Below are positions 8,329-17,690 of a stretch of 64,000 nt of DNA, one piece after another. The position numbers were made by a program, and so were the translations under genes. Source of the stretch: Lachnospiraceae bacterium (GTDB taxonomy: Bacteria; Bacillota; Clostridia; Lachnospirales; Lachnospiraceae); NCBI GenBank assembly GCA_017935565.1, contig JAGBHK010000045.1, positions 80,728 to 144,727 on the forward strand, in the 5' to 3' direction. Each line of letters begins with the position of its first letter. Position 1 is the first letter of the stretch. Below the pieces are notes generated by a model, which had not been told where the DNA came from, searched no databases, and was given only the letters and a program-made list of their open reading frames with translations.

Positions 8329-9315
8329 ATGAAAAAGATATTAGTGATTTTTACAGTAGTTATTTTATTTGCTACGGTGTTATCTGGATGTAAGAAAAAC
8401 ATTGTAATTACTACTGGTTTCGAAGATGGCGATATAATGAAATTATCAGGCGAATCTGTAAGTGCTGGGGAAATGATGGTTTTTCTTCTTGGCGAAAAGG
8501 AAAGCTATGATATAGGGCTTGATGAAGCATTTTGGGAAGTTAAATATGACGGAAAAACATTACTAGAACATTTTAAAGAAGATATTAAGGAAGAATTTAT
8601 AAGTATTAATATTTTGGCCGAATTTGCAAGGTCTAAAAATATTTCGCTTAGCGATGAGGAAAGCGAAAGAATAAGCGATGCGACAGAGGTATATATTGAA
8701 AATTTTGGAGAAGACAATTTAAGTAAATATGGTATTACAAAAGGCGATGTAAAATCATTTATGGAAAAAAGAATATTGGCTCAAAATGTATATATTGAGT
8801 TGATGGAAGATTATGATGTTGAAATCAGTGATGAGGAAGCTAGAGTGATGTATGCGGGATATATTTATCTTGATGCAAGCGAAAACAAGGCAAATGAAGT
8901 TGCTGCTGAGATTTTACAAAAGGTAAAAGAAGGTGGCGATATGGAACAGGTTGCTGAAAAGTATAATTATGCAACATTTAAAGAAGGTTATTTGTCTAGA
9001 GAGAATTTTACTGAAGAATCAAGAAAAATTATTTTTGAGTTAATGGATGGACAGGTTTCAGAGGTGATTTCAGAAAACGGTAGATTATATATTATTAAAT
9101 GTATAAATGATTATGATGAGATAATGACGAATTCCAATAAAAGCGTTCTGATTGACAAAAAGAAGGCGGAAGAGTTCAACAAAGAGTATAACCCATTTGA
9201 AAAGGATATAAATATTGAATATAATACAAAATTGTGGGAAGAACTTGATATACCTAAGTTTGAAGATATTAAAAATATTAATATTGATAATATATTAGAA
9301 AAGCTTGCCGATTAG
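8329..9315 (+). CDS. PpiC/PrsA-like lipoprotein foldase
   Basis: A 328-residue lipoprotein. The signal peptide ends in the lipobox LSGC (Cys21). Residues about 40-170 are a helical SurA/PrsA-like chaperone arm; residues about 170-265 have the parvulin pattern ('ARVMYAGYIYLD...EVAAEILQKVKEGGDMEQVAEKYN...GYLSREN...IIFELMDGQVSEVISENGRLYIIKC', read in parts). PrsA-type proteins assist folding of secreted proteins outside the membrane. The parvulin part looks divergent, so isomerase activity is uncertain while the chaperone role is plausible. Its stop overlaps that of the converging gtrA-yfhO fusion gene. Confidence 0.85.
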   Translation: MKKILVIFTVVILFATVLSGCKKNIVITTGFEDGDIMKLSGESVSAGEMMVFLLGEKESYDIGLDEAFWEVKYDGKTLLEHFKEDIKEEFISINILAEFARSKNISLSDEESERISDATEVYIENFGEDNLSKYGITKGDVKSFMEKRILAQNVYIELMEDYDVEISDEEARVMYAGYIYLDASENKANEVAAEILQKVKEGGDMEQVAEKYNYATFKEGYLSRENFTEESRKIIFELMDGQVSEVISENGRLYIIKCINDYDEIMTNSNKSVLIDKKKAEEFNKEYNPFEKDINIEYNTKLWEELDIPKFEDIKNINIDNILEKLAD

Positions 9316-9335
9316 TTTTCGGCAAGCTTTCTTTC
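9299..9335. terminator. Terminator hairpin containing two overlapping stop codons
   Basis: AAAGCTTGCCG and CGGCAAGCTTT enclose a nine-base loop that holds the stop codons of both converging genes (TAG plus strand, TAA minus strand). A T-rich tract follows on the plus side. Confidence 0.75.
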
Positions 9336-12326
9336 TTTTTTCTTATATATTCTTTCGATTATATATATTGCGAATATCAATATTATTGACACAATTGTTA
9401 TCGCCAATCCAAGGTATAAACCATTAGGCGTATATTTAAATTCGATTGTATGAGTTCCTTCAGGAACATTAACTGTTAATAATGCCTCGTTAAATGAACC
9501 AATTTCAGTTTTTTCACCATCAATATATACTGACCATCCTTTATCGTAGATAATGGATGTAAGCATTGTACCATCTTCTTTAGCAGTTATTGAACCTTTG
9601 ATATAAGTGTCATCGTAAGATTCAATTTCAAGTCCTTCATCATTTAAAGAATTAAATACATTATCGAAAACATCTTGGTTAAATGCATACGCATATAACT
9701 GAAGGGATGAAACATCAGTGTCTGAAGTTGTAACGGTTACTTCTGTGTTTGCAGGAACATGTCCAATATGAACGATTTGTCTGTGGTTTAATCCAGATGC
9801 ATTTCCTGAAATACGAACATCTTCAAGGGCATTGTAGCCTGAATAACTGATTTTATCTACATAGTTTGTAACGTAAATATATAAGTCACAACTTTCTTCA
9901 ACAGTAATAATCGAAGAAGCGCCACTTGATACGGCTGTGAGACGTTTGTAAAGTCCTTCATTTCCGCTAACTGTCATTGCAAAATTATTTTGAATCAAAA
10001 ATGGATCATTTCCCGCGATGGCTAAATCATCTAGGCAATTTTCAGGAATCATATATCCTAAAGGCAATACATAATCCAATTCATATAAATACTGGTTTTT
10101 GCTGCTAGCTTTAAGTGTCATCAAGTATGGGTCCATTCGTTCACCAACCGATATTACATAACGAACGGATAACATAGACGAGGTAAGTGGCGTATTACCA
10201 TAGTATGAATATGCGTTGGTCGATTTCTCAAAACCAAATGAGCCGAGTAAGTCTGAAAAATGACCATTGGCTGTAGAGGAGAAAATCGAAACACCATGGT
10301 AATCATTCCAAGCAGCGTCATTTTTTGTTCTTCTTGTAAGTTTTTCGATTCTATAAAAATCATCGCTTTCAACTGAATCAATTATATTTGATATATCTTC
10401 ATTATCATTTAAGTAACTTGAATAACCTGTAAGTTTATATGCTGAGTCGACATTTGAACTGATAGCAGCTTCTGCGATACATACGATAACCAACATATAA
10501 ATAGTAAATTGCTTGTAAATATGTTTATTTCTGTACATGTTTATAAGTAAGAGATAACATATCATAAAGAATAAACTTAAATATATGATTTTAAATGAAA
10601 ATTCTTCGCCGTTTACATATAATTGCTCAATTAATATTAAAAATGCTAATGCACCGAAGAAGCAAGAATAAATTTCCTTTTGCTTAAAGGATTTAATATG
10701 TGTTGCAGCTTCGTAAGTCATTGTTAATATTAAGAAAATATATATAAATGATTCACGGCATGGTAAACTATTTGGAAAATGAAGTCCATGCCATATAAAG
10801 TTTGGTATATTCATATTGAAACTTAACAATAAGAATAAAAGTAATGTTACTTTACCAACTTTTTCCTTGTGCTCAATTTTCTTTGATAAACAGTACAATG
10901 GAATCATAATAAATACAGCAACAGTACAATAAATATTTGGCTGATTTGCATTTAATATGGCTGGGTCAACGGTCATAAGTGAACGAGCAAGCATATCCAT
11001 TACTGAAAAATAATTCTTCCATTGTGTAGGAAAGGCACTGTCGGCTGAAGCTGTGTAAGACAACGCATACAATGCAGGTAAAAACATTACGGCACCTAAT
11101 CCACCAGCTAAAAGTGAACCTTTAACAAAATGAAGTATTTTCACGCAAGAACCGTATAAAGTAATTTTCTTTTGTGAAAATAAAACTACAAAAAAGTACA
11201 ATACCGAAAAAATGCAGAGCATAATTCCAATATAATAGTTTGAATAAATGGCAAATCCAAGACTTAGAGTATATAAAAGCCATTTCTTTTTCTTTACGAG
11301 ATTTTCGATTCCTAATGCAATCAATGGAAGCATTACTATGCAATCAATCCACATTATATTCCAACTAAATGCAGCCATATATGAAGATAATGCGTAAAAT
11401 ACTGAAATAGCAGTTATTGAATAATTCTTTTTATTAAAATGTTTTGCAATGTAGTAAGCAAAAGTTAATCCTGCTAAACCTGTCTTAAATACAATTAAAG
11501 CATCCATAGTTAAAAGTATATCGCCTTTTATTGCGATTGCGCCTAATAACATATTGATTGGACTAGCTAAATAATAAGCAAATAGGGCAGTGAAGTTAAC
11601 ACCCATACCAATATTCCATGAATAGAATAATGAGCCACCTTCTGTAAGTTTTCTATATAATTCCTTATAGAAAGGAGCATACTGGTGATACATATCACTT
11701 CTTAAATATATAGAATCACCTATTGGAGAAATGCCTCTGCTTACAAATATTACACTTAAAACGAGAACAGGAATGATAAATGCAAGGAAAAGTGGTCCGA
11801 GCAATGGCGGTATCTTGATTTTTGATTCCATTATAGCCTGTTCAGTTAAGTCATCCTCAGTTGCGTTATTAAGAGGTATATCGTCAATATCTGTAACATA
11901 ATCCACAACATTAACTTCGGTTTCAGGTTTTTTCTTGAATATAAATAATTTGCTGAAAATATAATTTGAAACAATAACAAAAACTGAAATCAGTAATTTA
12001 GCTATCATTACATTTAAGTTAATTATGCTAGCAAATGCAAGGAAGATATCTGTCACAATCAATGAGAATACTCTTGCTAAAATAAAACTTGGCAATTCGT
12101 GTTTTAAAACTGACAATCTGAAAGATTTAGATTCAAATACGAAGAGTTTATTAGTAATATAAGCAGTAGCTACTGCGAAAATCCATGCAATGGTATTTGC
12201 AATAATTTCATTTATTGAAAAGATATAATATAATATAGCAACAACAGCGAAATCAACAACAGTAGTAAGCACGCCAAAAATTGTGTATAATATAGTCTCT
12301 TTATTTAAAAATTTCTTAAGATTCAC
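9312..12326 (-). CDS. GtrA flippase-like domain fused to YfhO-type membrane glycosyltransferase
   Basis: A 1004-residue membrane protein of two joined parts. Residues about 1-140 are a GtrA/GtcA domain with four helices ('YTIFGVLTTVVDFAVVAILYY', 'YITNKLFVF', 'ARVFSLIVTDIFL', 'NYIFSKLFIF'). After an acidic linker, residues about 170-1000 are a YfhO protein: many helices, the luminal 'DSIYLRSDMYHQYAPFY' region, a large extracellular part and a last helix. In B. subtilis, CsbB makes a lipid-linked GlcNAc, GtcA flips it, and YfhO transfers it to lipoteichoic acid. Here flippase and transferase are one chain. The start is GTG 12326 with AAGGAG upstream, two bases behind the GT2 gene. Confidence 0.9.
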   Translation of the reverse strand: MNLKKFLNKETILYTIFGVLTTVVDFAVVAILYYIFSINEIIANTIAWIFAVATAYITNKLFVFESKSFRLSVLKHELPSFILARVFSLIVTDIFLAFASIINLNVMIAKLLISVFVIVSNYIFSKLFIFKKKPETEVNVVDYVTDIDDIPLNNATEDDLTEQAIMESKIKIPPLLGPLFLAFIIPVLVLSVIFVSRGISPIGDSIYLRSDMYHQYAPFYKELYRKLTEGGSLFYSWNIGMGVNFTALFAYYLASPINMLLGAIAIKGDILLTMDALIVFKTGLAGLTFAYYIAKHFNKKNYSITAISVFYALSSYMAAFSWNIMWIDCIVMLPLIALGIENLVKKKKWLLYTLSLGFAIYSNYYIGIMLCIFSVLYFFVVLFSQKKITLYGSCVKILHFVKGSLLAGGLGAVMFLPALYALSYTASADSAFPTQWKNYFSVMDMLARSLMTVDPAILNANQPNIYCTVAVFIMIPLYCLSKKIEHKEKVGKVTLLLFLLLSFNMNIPNFIWHGLHFPNSLPCRESFIYIFLILTMTYEAATHIKSFKQKEIYSCFFGALAFLILIEQLYVNGEEFSFKIIYLSLFFMICYLLLINMYRNKHIYKQFTIYMLVIVCIAEAAISSNVDSAYKLTGYSSYLNDNEDISNIIDSVESDDFYRIEKLTRRTKNDAAWNDYHGVSIFSSTANGHFSDLLGSFGFEKSTNAYSYYGNTPLTSSMLSVRYVISVGERMDPYLMTLKASSKNQYLYELDYVLPLGYMIPENCLDDLAIAGNDPFLIQNNFAMTVSGNEGLYKRLTAVSSGASSIITVEESCDLYIYVTNYVDKISYSGYNALEDVRISGNASGLNHRQIVHIGHVPANTEVTVTTSDTDVSSLQLYAYAFNQDVFDNVFNSLNDEGLEIESYDDTYIKGSITAKEDGTMLTSIIYDKGWSVYIDGEKTEIGSFNEALLTVNVPEGTHTIEFKYTPNGLYLGLAITIVSIILIFAIYIIERIYKKKERKLAEN

Positions 12327-12328
12327 TT

Positions 12329-13291
12329 TTATTGCTCCTTTTTTCTATGATTATCAGTTAATGATATATTAGTGTCCTTAAGTATAAAAAGTGGACGATT
12401 CTTAACTTCGATATAAATGTTTGCAATATATTCGCCAAGTATACCTATAGAGATTAAAGTAATTCCACCAAGGAATATAACGGCAGAAAGAGTAGTAACA
12501 TAACCAGCAACATCAATACCAAAGATAAGTGTTTTTACGATTGTAAATACAATGTATAAAAATCCAATGAGGGAGATGAAAAATCCCATTCCAGTAACAA
12601 AACGTATAGGTGCAATGGAAAATGTTGTTATACCTGTAACTGCGTATCTAAACAAACTTTTGAAACTCCATTTGGTTGTCCCAAGTGCACGTTCGACATT
12701 TTCATATGGTATCCATTTGGTTTTGAATCCAACCCAAGCAAAAATTCCTTTGGAAAAACGTTGTTTTTCAGACATAGACATAACTGCATCAACCATAGCT
12801 CTAGACATAATTCTATAATCAACGGCTCCCTGAACTAAATCAACGTCTGTTATTTTATTGCTTAATTTGTAAAATGTACGAGAGAAGAAACTTCTAATTG
12901 GTGATTCACCTTCTCTGGTAGTTCTCATAGCTGCACAACAGTCATAGCCTTCCTCAATGTTTTTAATCATTTCAGGTATGAGGGCAGGTGGATGCTGTAA
13001 ATCAGCGTCCATAACAATAACATAATCTGCAGTTGTGTATGAAAGACCGGCATACATACCAGCTTCTTTACCGAAATTTCTTGAGAAAGAGATATAAGAA
13101 ACATTATCATATGTACTGCCTAATTCTTTTAATATTTCATAAGTTTTATCACGACTTCCGTCATCTATAAAAATATACTTAAATGAATAGTTAGGGATTG
13201 TATTTATAACTTTTGTAGTTTCCTCGAAAAACATTTTTAACATTTCTTCTTCGTTATAGCAAGGAACTACGATATCTACTGTTTTGGTCAT
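12329..13291 (-). CDS. GT2 polyprenyl-phosphate glycosyltransferase (GtrB/CsbB-like)
   Basis: A 320-residue family-2 glycosyltransferase. The GT-A domain starts 'TVDIVVPCYNEEEML'; it has the DXD-like 'VMDADLQHPP' around residue 95, then 'QGAVDYRIMSR'. Two C-terminal membrane helices (about 230-290) end in the 'GEYIANIYIEVKNRPLFI' motif typical of undecaprenyl-phosphate sugar synthases such as GtrB and CsbB. It should load a sugar on the lipid carrier for the GtrA-YfhO fusion protein. ATG 13291 has GAGGAA upstream. It is the first gene of this two-gene minus-strand operon. Confidence 0.93.
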   Translation of the reverse strand: MTKTVDIVVPCYNEEEMLKMFFEETTKVINTIPNYSFKYIFIDDGSRDKTYEILKELGSTYDNVSYISFSRNFGKEAGMYAGLSYTTADYVIVMDADLQHPPALIPEMIKNIEEGYDCCAAMRTTREGESPIRSFFSRTFYKLSNKITDVDLVQGAVDYRIMSRAMVDAVMSMSEKQRFSKGIFAWVGFKTKWIPYENVERALGTTKWSFKSLFRYAVTGITTFSIAPIRFVTGMGFFISLIGFLYIVFTIVKTLIFGIDVAGYVTTLSAVIFLGGITLISIGILGEYIANIYIEVKNRPLFILKDTNISLTDNHRKKEQ

Positions 13292-13363
13292 AGTTTATTC
13301 CTCCGTTAAAAATCACATAAATTAGTTTCACCATAATATTTAATTTTACTACAAAATGCCATA

Positions 13364-13700
13364 AAAATAAAGAGGTAAATCACATATGCTACAATTCACA
13401 AAGTACATTTTTATGGTGTGACAGATTTCTATTTATTTAATTAGCACTTCCGTATTACTAGAAGATTATTATTTTCCTAATCACTGCAAGATAATAATGC
13501 TATTAAACCTCGCATACACAAACTCACAAGCTATGCTTGCTCAAACAGTGTGTATGCGAGGTTACATTAATTATCTTGTAGTGATTGGAAAATTAAATAA
13601 TCTTCCAGATATACGTACCTGCTAATTAAATAAATAGAAATCCGTCACACATATAGTGTACTTTGTGAATTGTAAGATATGCGAATTACCTCTATTATTT
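13364..13700. repeat. Long imperfect inverted repeat, about 337 bp (MITE-like or hairpin RNA)
   Basis: Two arms of about 150 bases pair over their whole length with small bulges: left arm from AATAAAGAGGTAA (about 13366) to CCTCGCATACACA, right arm from TGTGTATGCGAGG (about 13549) to TTACCTCTATTATT. A loop of about 28 bases lies between. There is no open reading frame. It occupies the gap between argG and the GT2 gene. The size and full-length symmetry suit a non-autonomous transposable element; a large structured transcript is the alternative. Confidence 0.85.
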
Positions 13701-13717
13701 ATTCGTATTTCAGATAT

Positions 13718-14935
13718 TTATTTGTTTAATTCTGCATTCTTCATACCACGAACTTTTAATGAGAGACCGAAGAGGTTGATGAAACCTTCAGCATCATGGT
13801 GGTCATATAAATCACCTGTTGTAAAGCTTGCAAGTGATTCATTATATAATGAATATGGAGAAGTAGAACCAGCTTTGATGATGTTACCCTTGTAAAGTTT
13901 CATCTTAACTTCGCCAGTTACATATTCCTGTGTTGATTCAATGAATGCCTGTAATGCTTCACGAAGTGGTGTGAACCATTTTCCTTCGTATACTACATTT
14001 GCAAACTTGTTTGCGATCTCTTTCTTAACTGAGATAGTGTCTCTATCGAGAATGAGTTCTTCTAACTGCTGATGAGCTTCAAGTAAGATTGTTCCACCTG
14101 GTGTTTCATATACACCACGAGACTTCATACCAACAACTCTGTTTTCAACGATATCAACGATACCGATACCATGCTTACCACCTAATGTGTTCAATTCTCT
14201 AATAATATCAGAAGCCTTCATTTCTTTGCCATTTAATGCAACTGGAACACCTTTTTCAAACTTAAGTGTGATATATTCGCCTTCATCAGGAGCTTTTTCT
14301 GGAGAAACACCTAAAACTAAAAGGTGATCATAGTTTGGTTCATTTGCTGGATCTTCAAGTTCAAGACCTTCGTGGCTGATATGCCATAAGTTACGGTCAC
14401 GGCTATAACTTGAATCTGCTGAGAATGGAAGGTCAATACCATGTGCTTTACAGTATTCGATTTCATCTTCTCTTGACTGCATATTCCAAGTTTCATTGCA
14501 TCTCCAAGGTGCAATAATCTGAAGATCAGGAGCTAATGCTTTAATACCAAGTTCGAAACGTACCTGGTCATTACCCTTACCTGTAGCACCGTGGCAAATA
14601 GCAACAGCGCCTTCTTTTCTAGCTATATCAACAAGACATTTTGCGATAGTTGGTCTAGCCATAGAAGTACCAAGTAAATATTTATTTTCATATACAGCGT
14701 TTGCCTGAACGCAAGGAACAACATATTCATCAACGAATTCATCTGTTAAATCTTCTATGTATAATTTAGTAGCACCAGAAAGTTTTGCTCTTTCTTCAAG
14801 TCCATCTAATTCATTGCCCTGTCCAACGTCACAGCATACGCATACAACATCGTAATCATAATTTTCTTTAAGCCATGGAATGATAGCTGTTGTATCAAGT
14901 CCACCAGAGTACGCTAAAATAACTTTTTCTTTCAT
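13718..14935 (-). CDS. argG: Argininosuccinate synthase
   Basis: A 405-residue enzyme joining citrulline and aspartate with ATP to argininosuccinate, the next-to-last step of arginine synthesis. It shows the PP-loop '[16 protein letters not shown]' at residues 7-22, '[15 protein letters not shown]' for ATP/citrulline binding and '[14 protein letters not shown]'. Length and domain order are typical. ATG 14935 has GGAGGAT upstream. It is divergent from argCJBD, with its own promoter at 14981-15009. argH, argF and carbamoyl-phosphate synthase genes are not in the window. Confidence 0.97.
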   Translation of the reverse strand: MKEKVILAYSGGLDTTAIIPWLKENYDYDVVCVCCDVGQGNELDGLEERAKLSGATKLYIEDLTDEFVDEYVVPCVQANAVYENKYLLGTSMARPTIAKCLVDIARKEGAVAICHGATGKGNDQVRFELGIKALAPDLQIIAPWRCNETWNMQSREDEIEYCKAHGIDLPFSADSSYSRDRNLWHISHEGLELEDPANEPNYDHLLVLGVSPEKAPDEGEYITLKFEKGVPVALNGKEMKASDIIRELNTLGGKHGIGIVDIVENRVVGMKSRGVYETPGGTILLEAHQQLEELILDRDTISVKKEIANKFANVVYEGKWFTPLREALQAFIESTQEYVTGEVKMKLYKGNIIKAGSTSPYSLYNESLASFTTGDLYDHHDAEGFINLFGLSLKVRGMKNAELNK

Positions 14936-14980
14936 AATAAAATATCCTCCATAGAATAATTAGTTTAACAACTATTCATT

Positions 14981-15009
14981 AATATATACCCATATGTAAA
15001 AATATGCAA
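14981..15009 (-). promoter_or_regulatory. argG promoter
   Basis: On the minus strand TTGCAT (15004-15009), 17-base spacer, TATATT (14981-14986). An ATGAAT half-site like part of an ArgR box lies just downstream of the -10 (about 14975-14981), which would suit arginine repression, but a complete palindrome is not visible. Confidence 0.55.
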
Positions 15010-15095
15010 GCACTTTTTTAAAAAACTTTTTTGAGCGCTAAACCTTGTAAAATAGGAAAAAATTAATCATACACATAGAAAATGATAAAAAATAG

Positions 15096-15134
15096 TATTG
15101 CATAATATTCATAAAAGGTGTATATTATGCAATA
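15096..15134. promoter_or_regulatory. 12-bp perfect palindrome in the argG-argC divergent region
   Basis: TATTGCATAATA and TATTATGCAATA are separated by 15 bases that include ATATTCAT, similar to half an arginine box. It lies about 160 bases upstream of argG and 250 upstream of argC. It could be an operator or a hairpin; which one cannot be told by eye. Confidence 0.4.
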
Positions 15135-15168
15135 ACAGTTCGAACATGCAAAAATGTTTTGACAAGTT

Positions 15169-15279
15169 ACCCTCAGCAAGCAGCGAGTAAAACTCGCTAT
15201 TTGCTGAGGGTGGGTTGGCAAAATATTTTTATATGGCGGACGCCATACGTAAGATAAAGCCCGAAGGGATTTATCTTAC
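15169..15279 (+). other. Three hairpins in the argC upstream region
   Basis: ACCCTCAGCAA...TTGCTGAGGGT (15169-15211, with inner AGCGAG/CTCGCT), TATGGCG...CGCCATA (about 15232-15247) and GTAAGATAAA...TTTATCTTAC (15249-15279) follow each other. They precede the argC promoter, so they are not part of its leader unless there is an upstream start. The first has no T-run. No T-box signature is present. Confidence 0.5.
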
Positions 15280-15316
15280 ACACATTCAATGTTTGTAAAC
15301 ATTTTTCAAATAACTC

Positions 15317-15344
15317 TTTACTTGTTTGGAAATTTGTTTATAAT
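15317..15344 (+). promoter_or_regulatory. Probable argC promoter
   Basis: TTTACT (15317-15322), 16-base spacer, TATAAT (15339-15344). The transcript would start about 30 bases before the argC ATG at 15383, so the arg operon has a short leader. Confidence 0.6.
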
Positions 15345-15382
15345 AGAAATGATAATTACATATTTAGAAAGGTTGATGTATT

Positions 15383-16426
15383 ATGATTAAAGTAGGAATT
15401 ATTGGTTCAACAGGTTATGCAGGAGCAGAACTCGTTAGATTATTGATGGGACATAAAGAAGTAGAAATTAAGTGGTTTGGTTCAAGAAGTTATATAGATC
15501 AGGAATATGCAGATATTTTTCAAAATATGTTTGAGATAGTTGATGCAAAGTGCATGGATGATAATATGGAAGAATTAGCCAATGCAGTTGATGTTATTTT
15601 TACAGCAACACCACAGGGTCTTTGTTCTACATTGGTTAATGAAGAAGTACTAAATAAAGTAAAGATTATTGATTTAAGTGCAGACTTCAGAATTAAAGAT
15701 GTAAATGTATACGAGCAGTGGTATGGCATTAAGCATGCAAGTCCTTCTTATATAGAAGAAGCTGTTTATGGTCTTCCAGAAATCAATAGAGATAAAGTAA
15801 AGAATGCAAGACTTATTGCTAATCCAGGATGTTATCCAACATGTACAATACTTTCAATATATCCATTGGCTAAAGAAGGCCTTATTGATATGGATACGTT
15901 GATTGTAGATGCAAAGTCTGGTACATCGGGTGCTGGTAGGGGCGCAAAAGTTGCAAATCTTTATTGTGAAGTAAATGAGAATATTAAGGCATATGGTGTG
16001 GCAAGTCACAGACATACACCAGAAATCGAGGAACAGTTAGGTTATGCAGCTGGTAAGGAATGTATAATCAACTTTACACCGCATCTTGTTCCTATGAACA
16101 GAGGTATTCTTGCAACATCTTACGCAAAACTCACACGTGAGGTTACATACGAAGAGGTTAAAGCTATATATGATAAATATTATTCAAACGAACAGTTTGT
16201 AAGAGTACTTAAAAAGGACGTTGCTCCTGAAACAAGATGGGTTGAAGGAAGCAATTATGTAGATGTTAACTTTAAGATAGATCCAAGAACAAACAGAGTG
16301 ATTATGATGGGTGCTATGGACAACCTTGTAAAAGGAGCAGCTGGTCAGGCAGTTCAAAATATGAACATTATGTTTGGTTTTAAAGAGAATGAAGGATTAT
16401 GTCAGATTCCTTTATTCCCAGCATAG
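15383..16426 (+). CDS. argC: N-acetyl-gamma-glutamyl-phosphate reductase
   Basis: A 347-residue NADPH-dependent reductase making N-acetylglutamate semialdehyde. It has the Rossmann start 'VGIIGSTGYAGAELVRLL', the active-site Cys in 'NPGCYPT' (about residue 149), 'SGTSGAGR' and the catalytic His region 'HRHTPEIEEQL'. It is first in the operon argC-argJ-argB-argD, the usual clostridial order, with gaps of about 16, 18 and 13 bases between the chosen coding sequences. ATG 15383 follows GAAAGG. Confidence 0.97.
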   Translation: MIKVGIIGSTGYAGAELVRLLMGHKEVEIKWFGSRSYIDQEYADIFQNMFEIVDAKCMDDNMEELANAVDVIFTATPQGLCSTLVNEEVLNKVKIIDLSADFRIKDVNVYEQWYGIKHASPSYIEEAVYGLPEINRDKVKNARLIANPGCYPTCTILSIYPLAKEGLIDMDTLIVDAKSGTSGAGRGAKVANLYCEVNENIKAYGVASHRHTPEIEEQLGYAAGKECIINFTPHLVPMNRGILATSYAKLTREVTYEEVKAIYDKYYSNEQFVRVLKKDVAPETRWVEGSNYVDVNFKIDPRTNRVIMMGAMDNLVKGAAGQAVQNMNIMFGFKENEGLCQIPLFPA

Positions 16427-16442
16427 AAAGGATGGAATAATT

Positions 16443-17672
16443 ATGAAATTTATAGATGGCGGTGTTACAGCACCAAAAGGTTTTAGTGCAGCAGGTATGC
16501 ATGTCGGTATTAAAGCAAGCAATACTACAAAGAAAGATATGGCAATGGTTTATAGTGAAGCACCATGTAAGGTGGCAGGTACATTTACAACTAATGTAGT
16601 TAAGGCGGCACCAGTTGTATATGATATGAATCTTGTTGAAAATAGTCCTTTTGTTCAGGCGGTAGTTGTAAACAGTGGCGTTGCAAATGCTTGTACAGGC
16701 GCAGAGGGTATGGGATATTGCAATGATATGTCTAAGGTTACTGCAGATGTATTGAATATTCCGAAGGAAGCAGTACTTGTAGCTTCAACAGGTGTTATTG
16801 GAAGACAGCTTCCAATGGATAAAATCAGTGAAGGTATTAAGATGCTTGCACCAAAGCTTGATAATACAAGAGAAGCAGCAAAAATGGCAGCTGAAGCTAT
16901 TATGACAACTGATACTGTATCAAAGGAAATTGCAGTTGAAGTAGAGCTTGGTGGAAAGACTGTAACTATCGGTGGTATGTGTAAGGGTTCAGGTATGATT
17001 CACCCAAATATGTGCACAATGCTTGCATTTGTTATGACTGATGCGTGTATTTCGAAGGAAATGCTTACAAAGATGGTTAAAGCAAACGTTAAAGACACAT
17101 TCAATATGATTTCGGTAGATGGTGATACATCAACAAATGATACAATGCTTGTTATGGCTAATGGTATGGCAGGTAATTCTGAAATTACAGAGGAAAATGA
17201 AGATTACAAGGTATTGGCAGAGGCATTATTTGAAGTAAATAAGTATCTTGCAAAGAAGATGGCAGGTGATGGTGAAGGCGCAACAGCACTTTTTGAGGTG
17301 AAAGTTGTAGGCGCTGAATCTAAGGAGCAGGCTGTTACTATCAGTAAATCTGTTGTATGCTCTAGTCTTACAAAGGCTGCTATCTATGGTCATGATGCTA
17401 ACTGGGGTAGAATTCTCTGTGCAATGGGTTATTCAGGTGCGCAGTTTGACCCTGAAAAAGTTGACATTTGGTTTGAAAGCAAGGCTGGAAAACTTAAAAT
17501 TGTTGAAGATGGTGTTGATACTGGATATAGCGAAGAAGTTGCAACAAAGATTCTTTCAGAAGAAGAAGTTACAGCTATTTGTGATATTAAAATGGGAAGT
17601 TATGAAGCTACAGCTTGGGGTTGTGATTTGACATACGATTATGTTAAAATAAATGCAGACTACAGGAGTTAA
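16443..17672 (+). CDS. argJ: Bifunctional ornithine acetyltransferase / N-acetylglutamate synthase
   Basis: A 409-residue ArgJ. It recycles the acetyl group from acetylornithine to glutamate and may also use acetyl-CoA. The proenzyme is cut in two at the Thr of 'HPNMCTMLAF'; family members more often have Ala before this Thr, here it is Cys. Other signs are 'VVNSGVANACTGAEG', 'ASTGVIGRQLPM' and 'GHDANWGRI'. ATG 16443 has the AAAGGA site seen before argB; the longer open frame from 16374 overlaps argC. Having argJ fits the absence of argA and argE nearby and a cyclic acetyl pathway. Confidence 0.97.
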   Translation: MKFIDGGVTAPKGFSAAGMHVGIKASNTTKKDMAMVYSEAPCKVAGTFTTNVVKAAPVVYDMNLVENSPFVQAVVVNSGVANACTGAEGMGYCNDMSKVTADVLNIPKEAVLVASTGVIGRQLPMDKISEGIKMLAPKLDNTREAAKMAAEAIMTTDTVSKEIAVEVELGGKTVTIGGMCKGSGMIHPNMCTMLAFVMTDACISKEMLTKMVKANVKDTFNMISVDGDTSTNDTMLVMANGMAGNSEITEENEDYKVLAEALFEVNKYLAKKMAGDGEGATALFEVKVVGAESKEQAVTISKSVVCSSLTKAAIYGHDANWGRILCAMGYSGAQFDPEKVDIWFESKAGKLKIVEDGVDTGYSEEVATKILSEEEVTAICDIKMGSYEATAWGCDLTYDYVKINADYRS

Positions 17673-17690
17673 GAAAGGATGTTACATACT

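Noticed and set aside
15169-15279. T-box or riboswitch before argC
   Set aside because: No T-box sequence (AGGGTGGNACCGCG) and the hairpins lie upstream of the best promoter.
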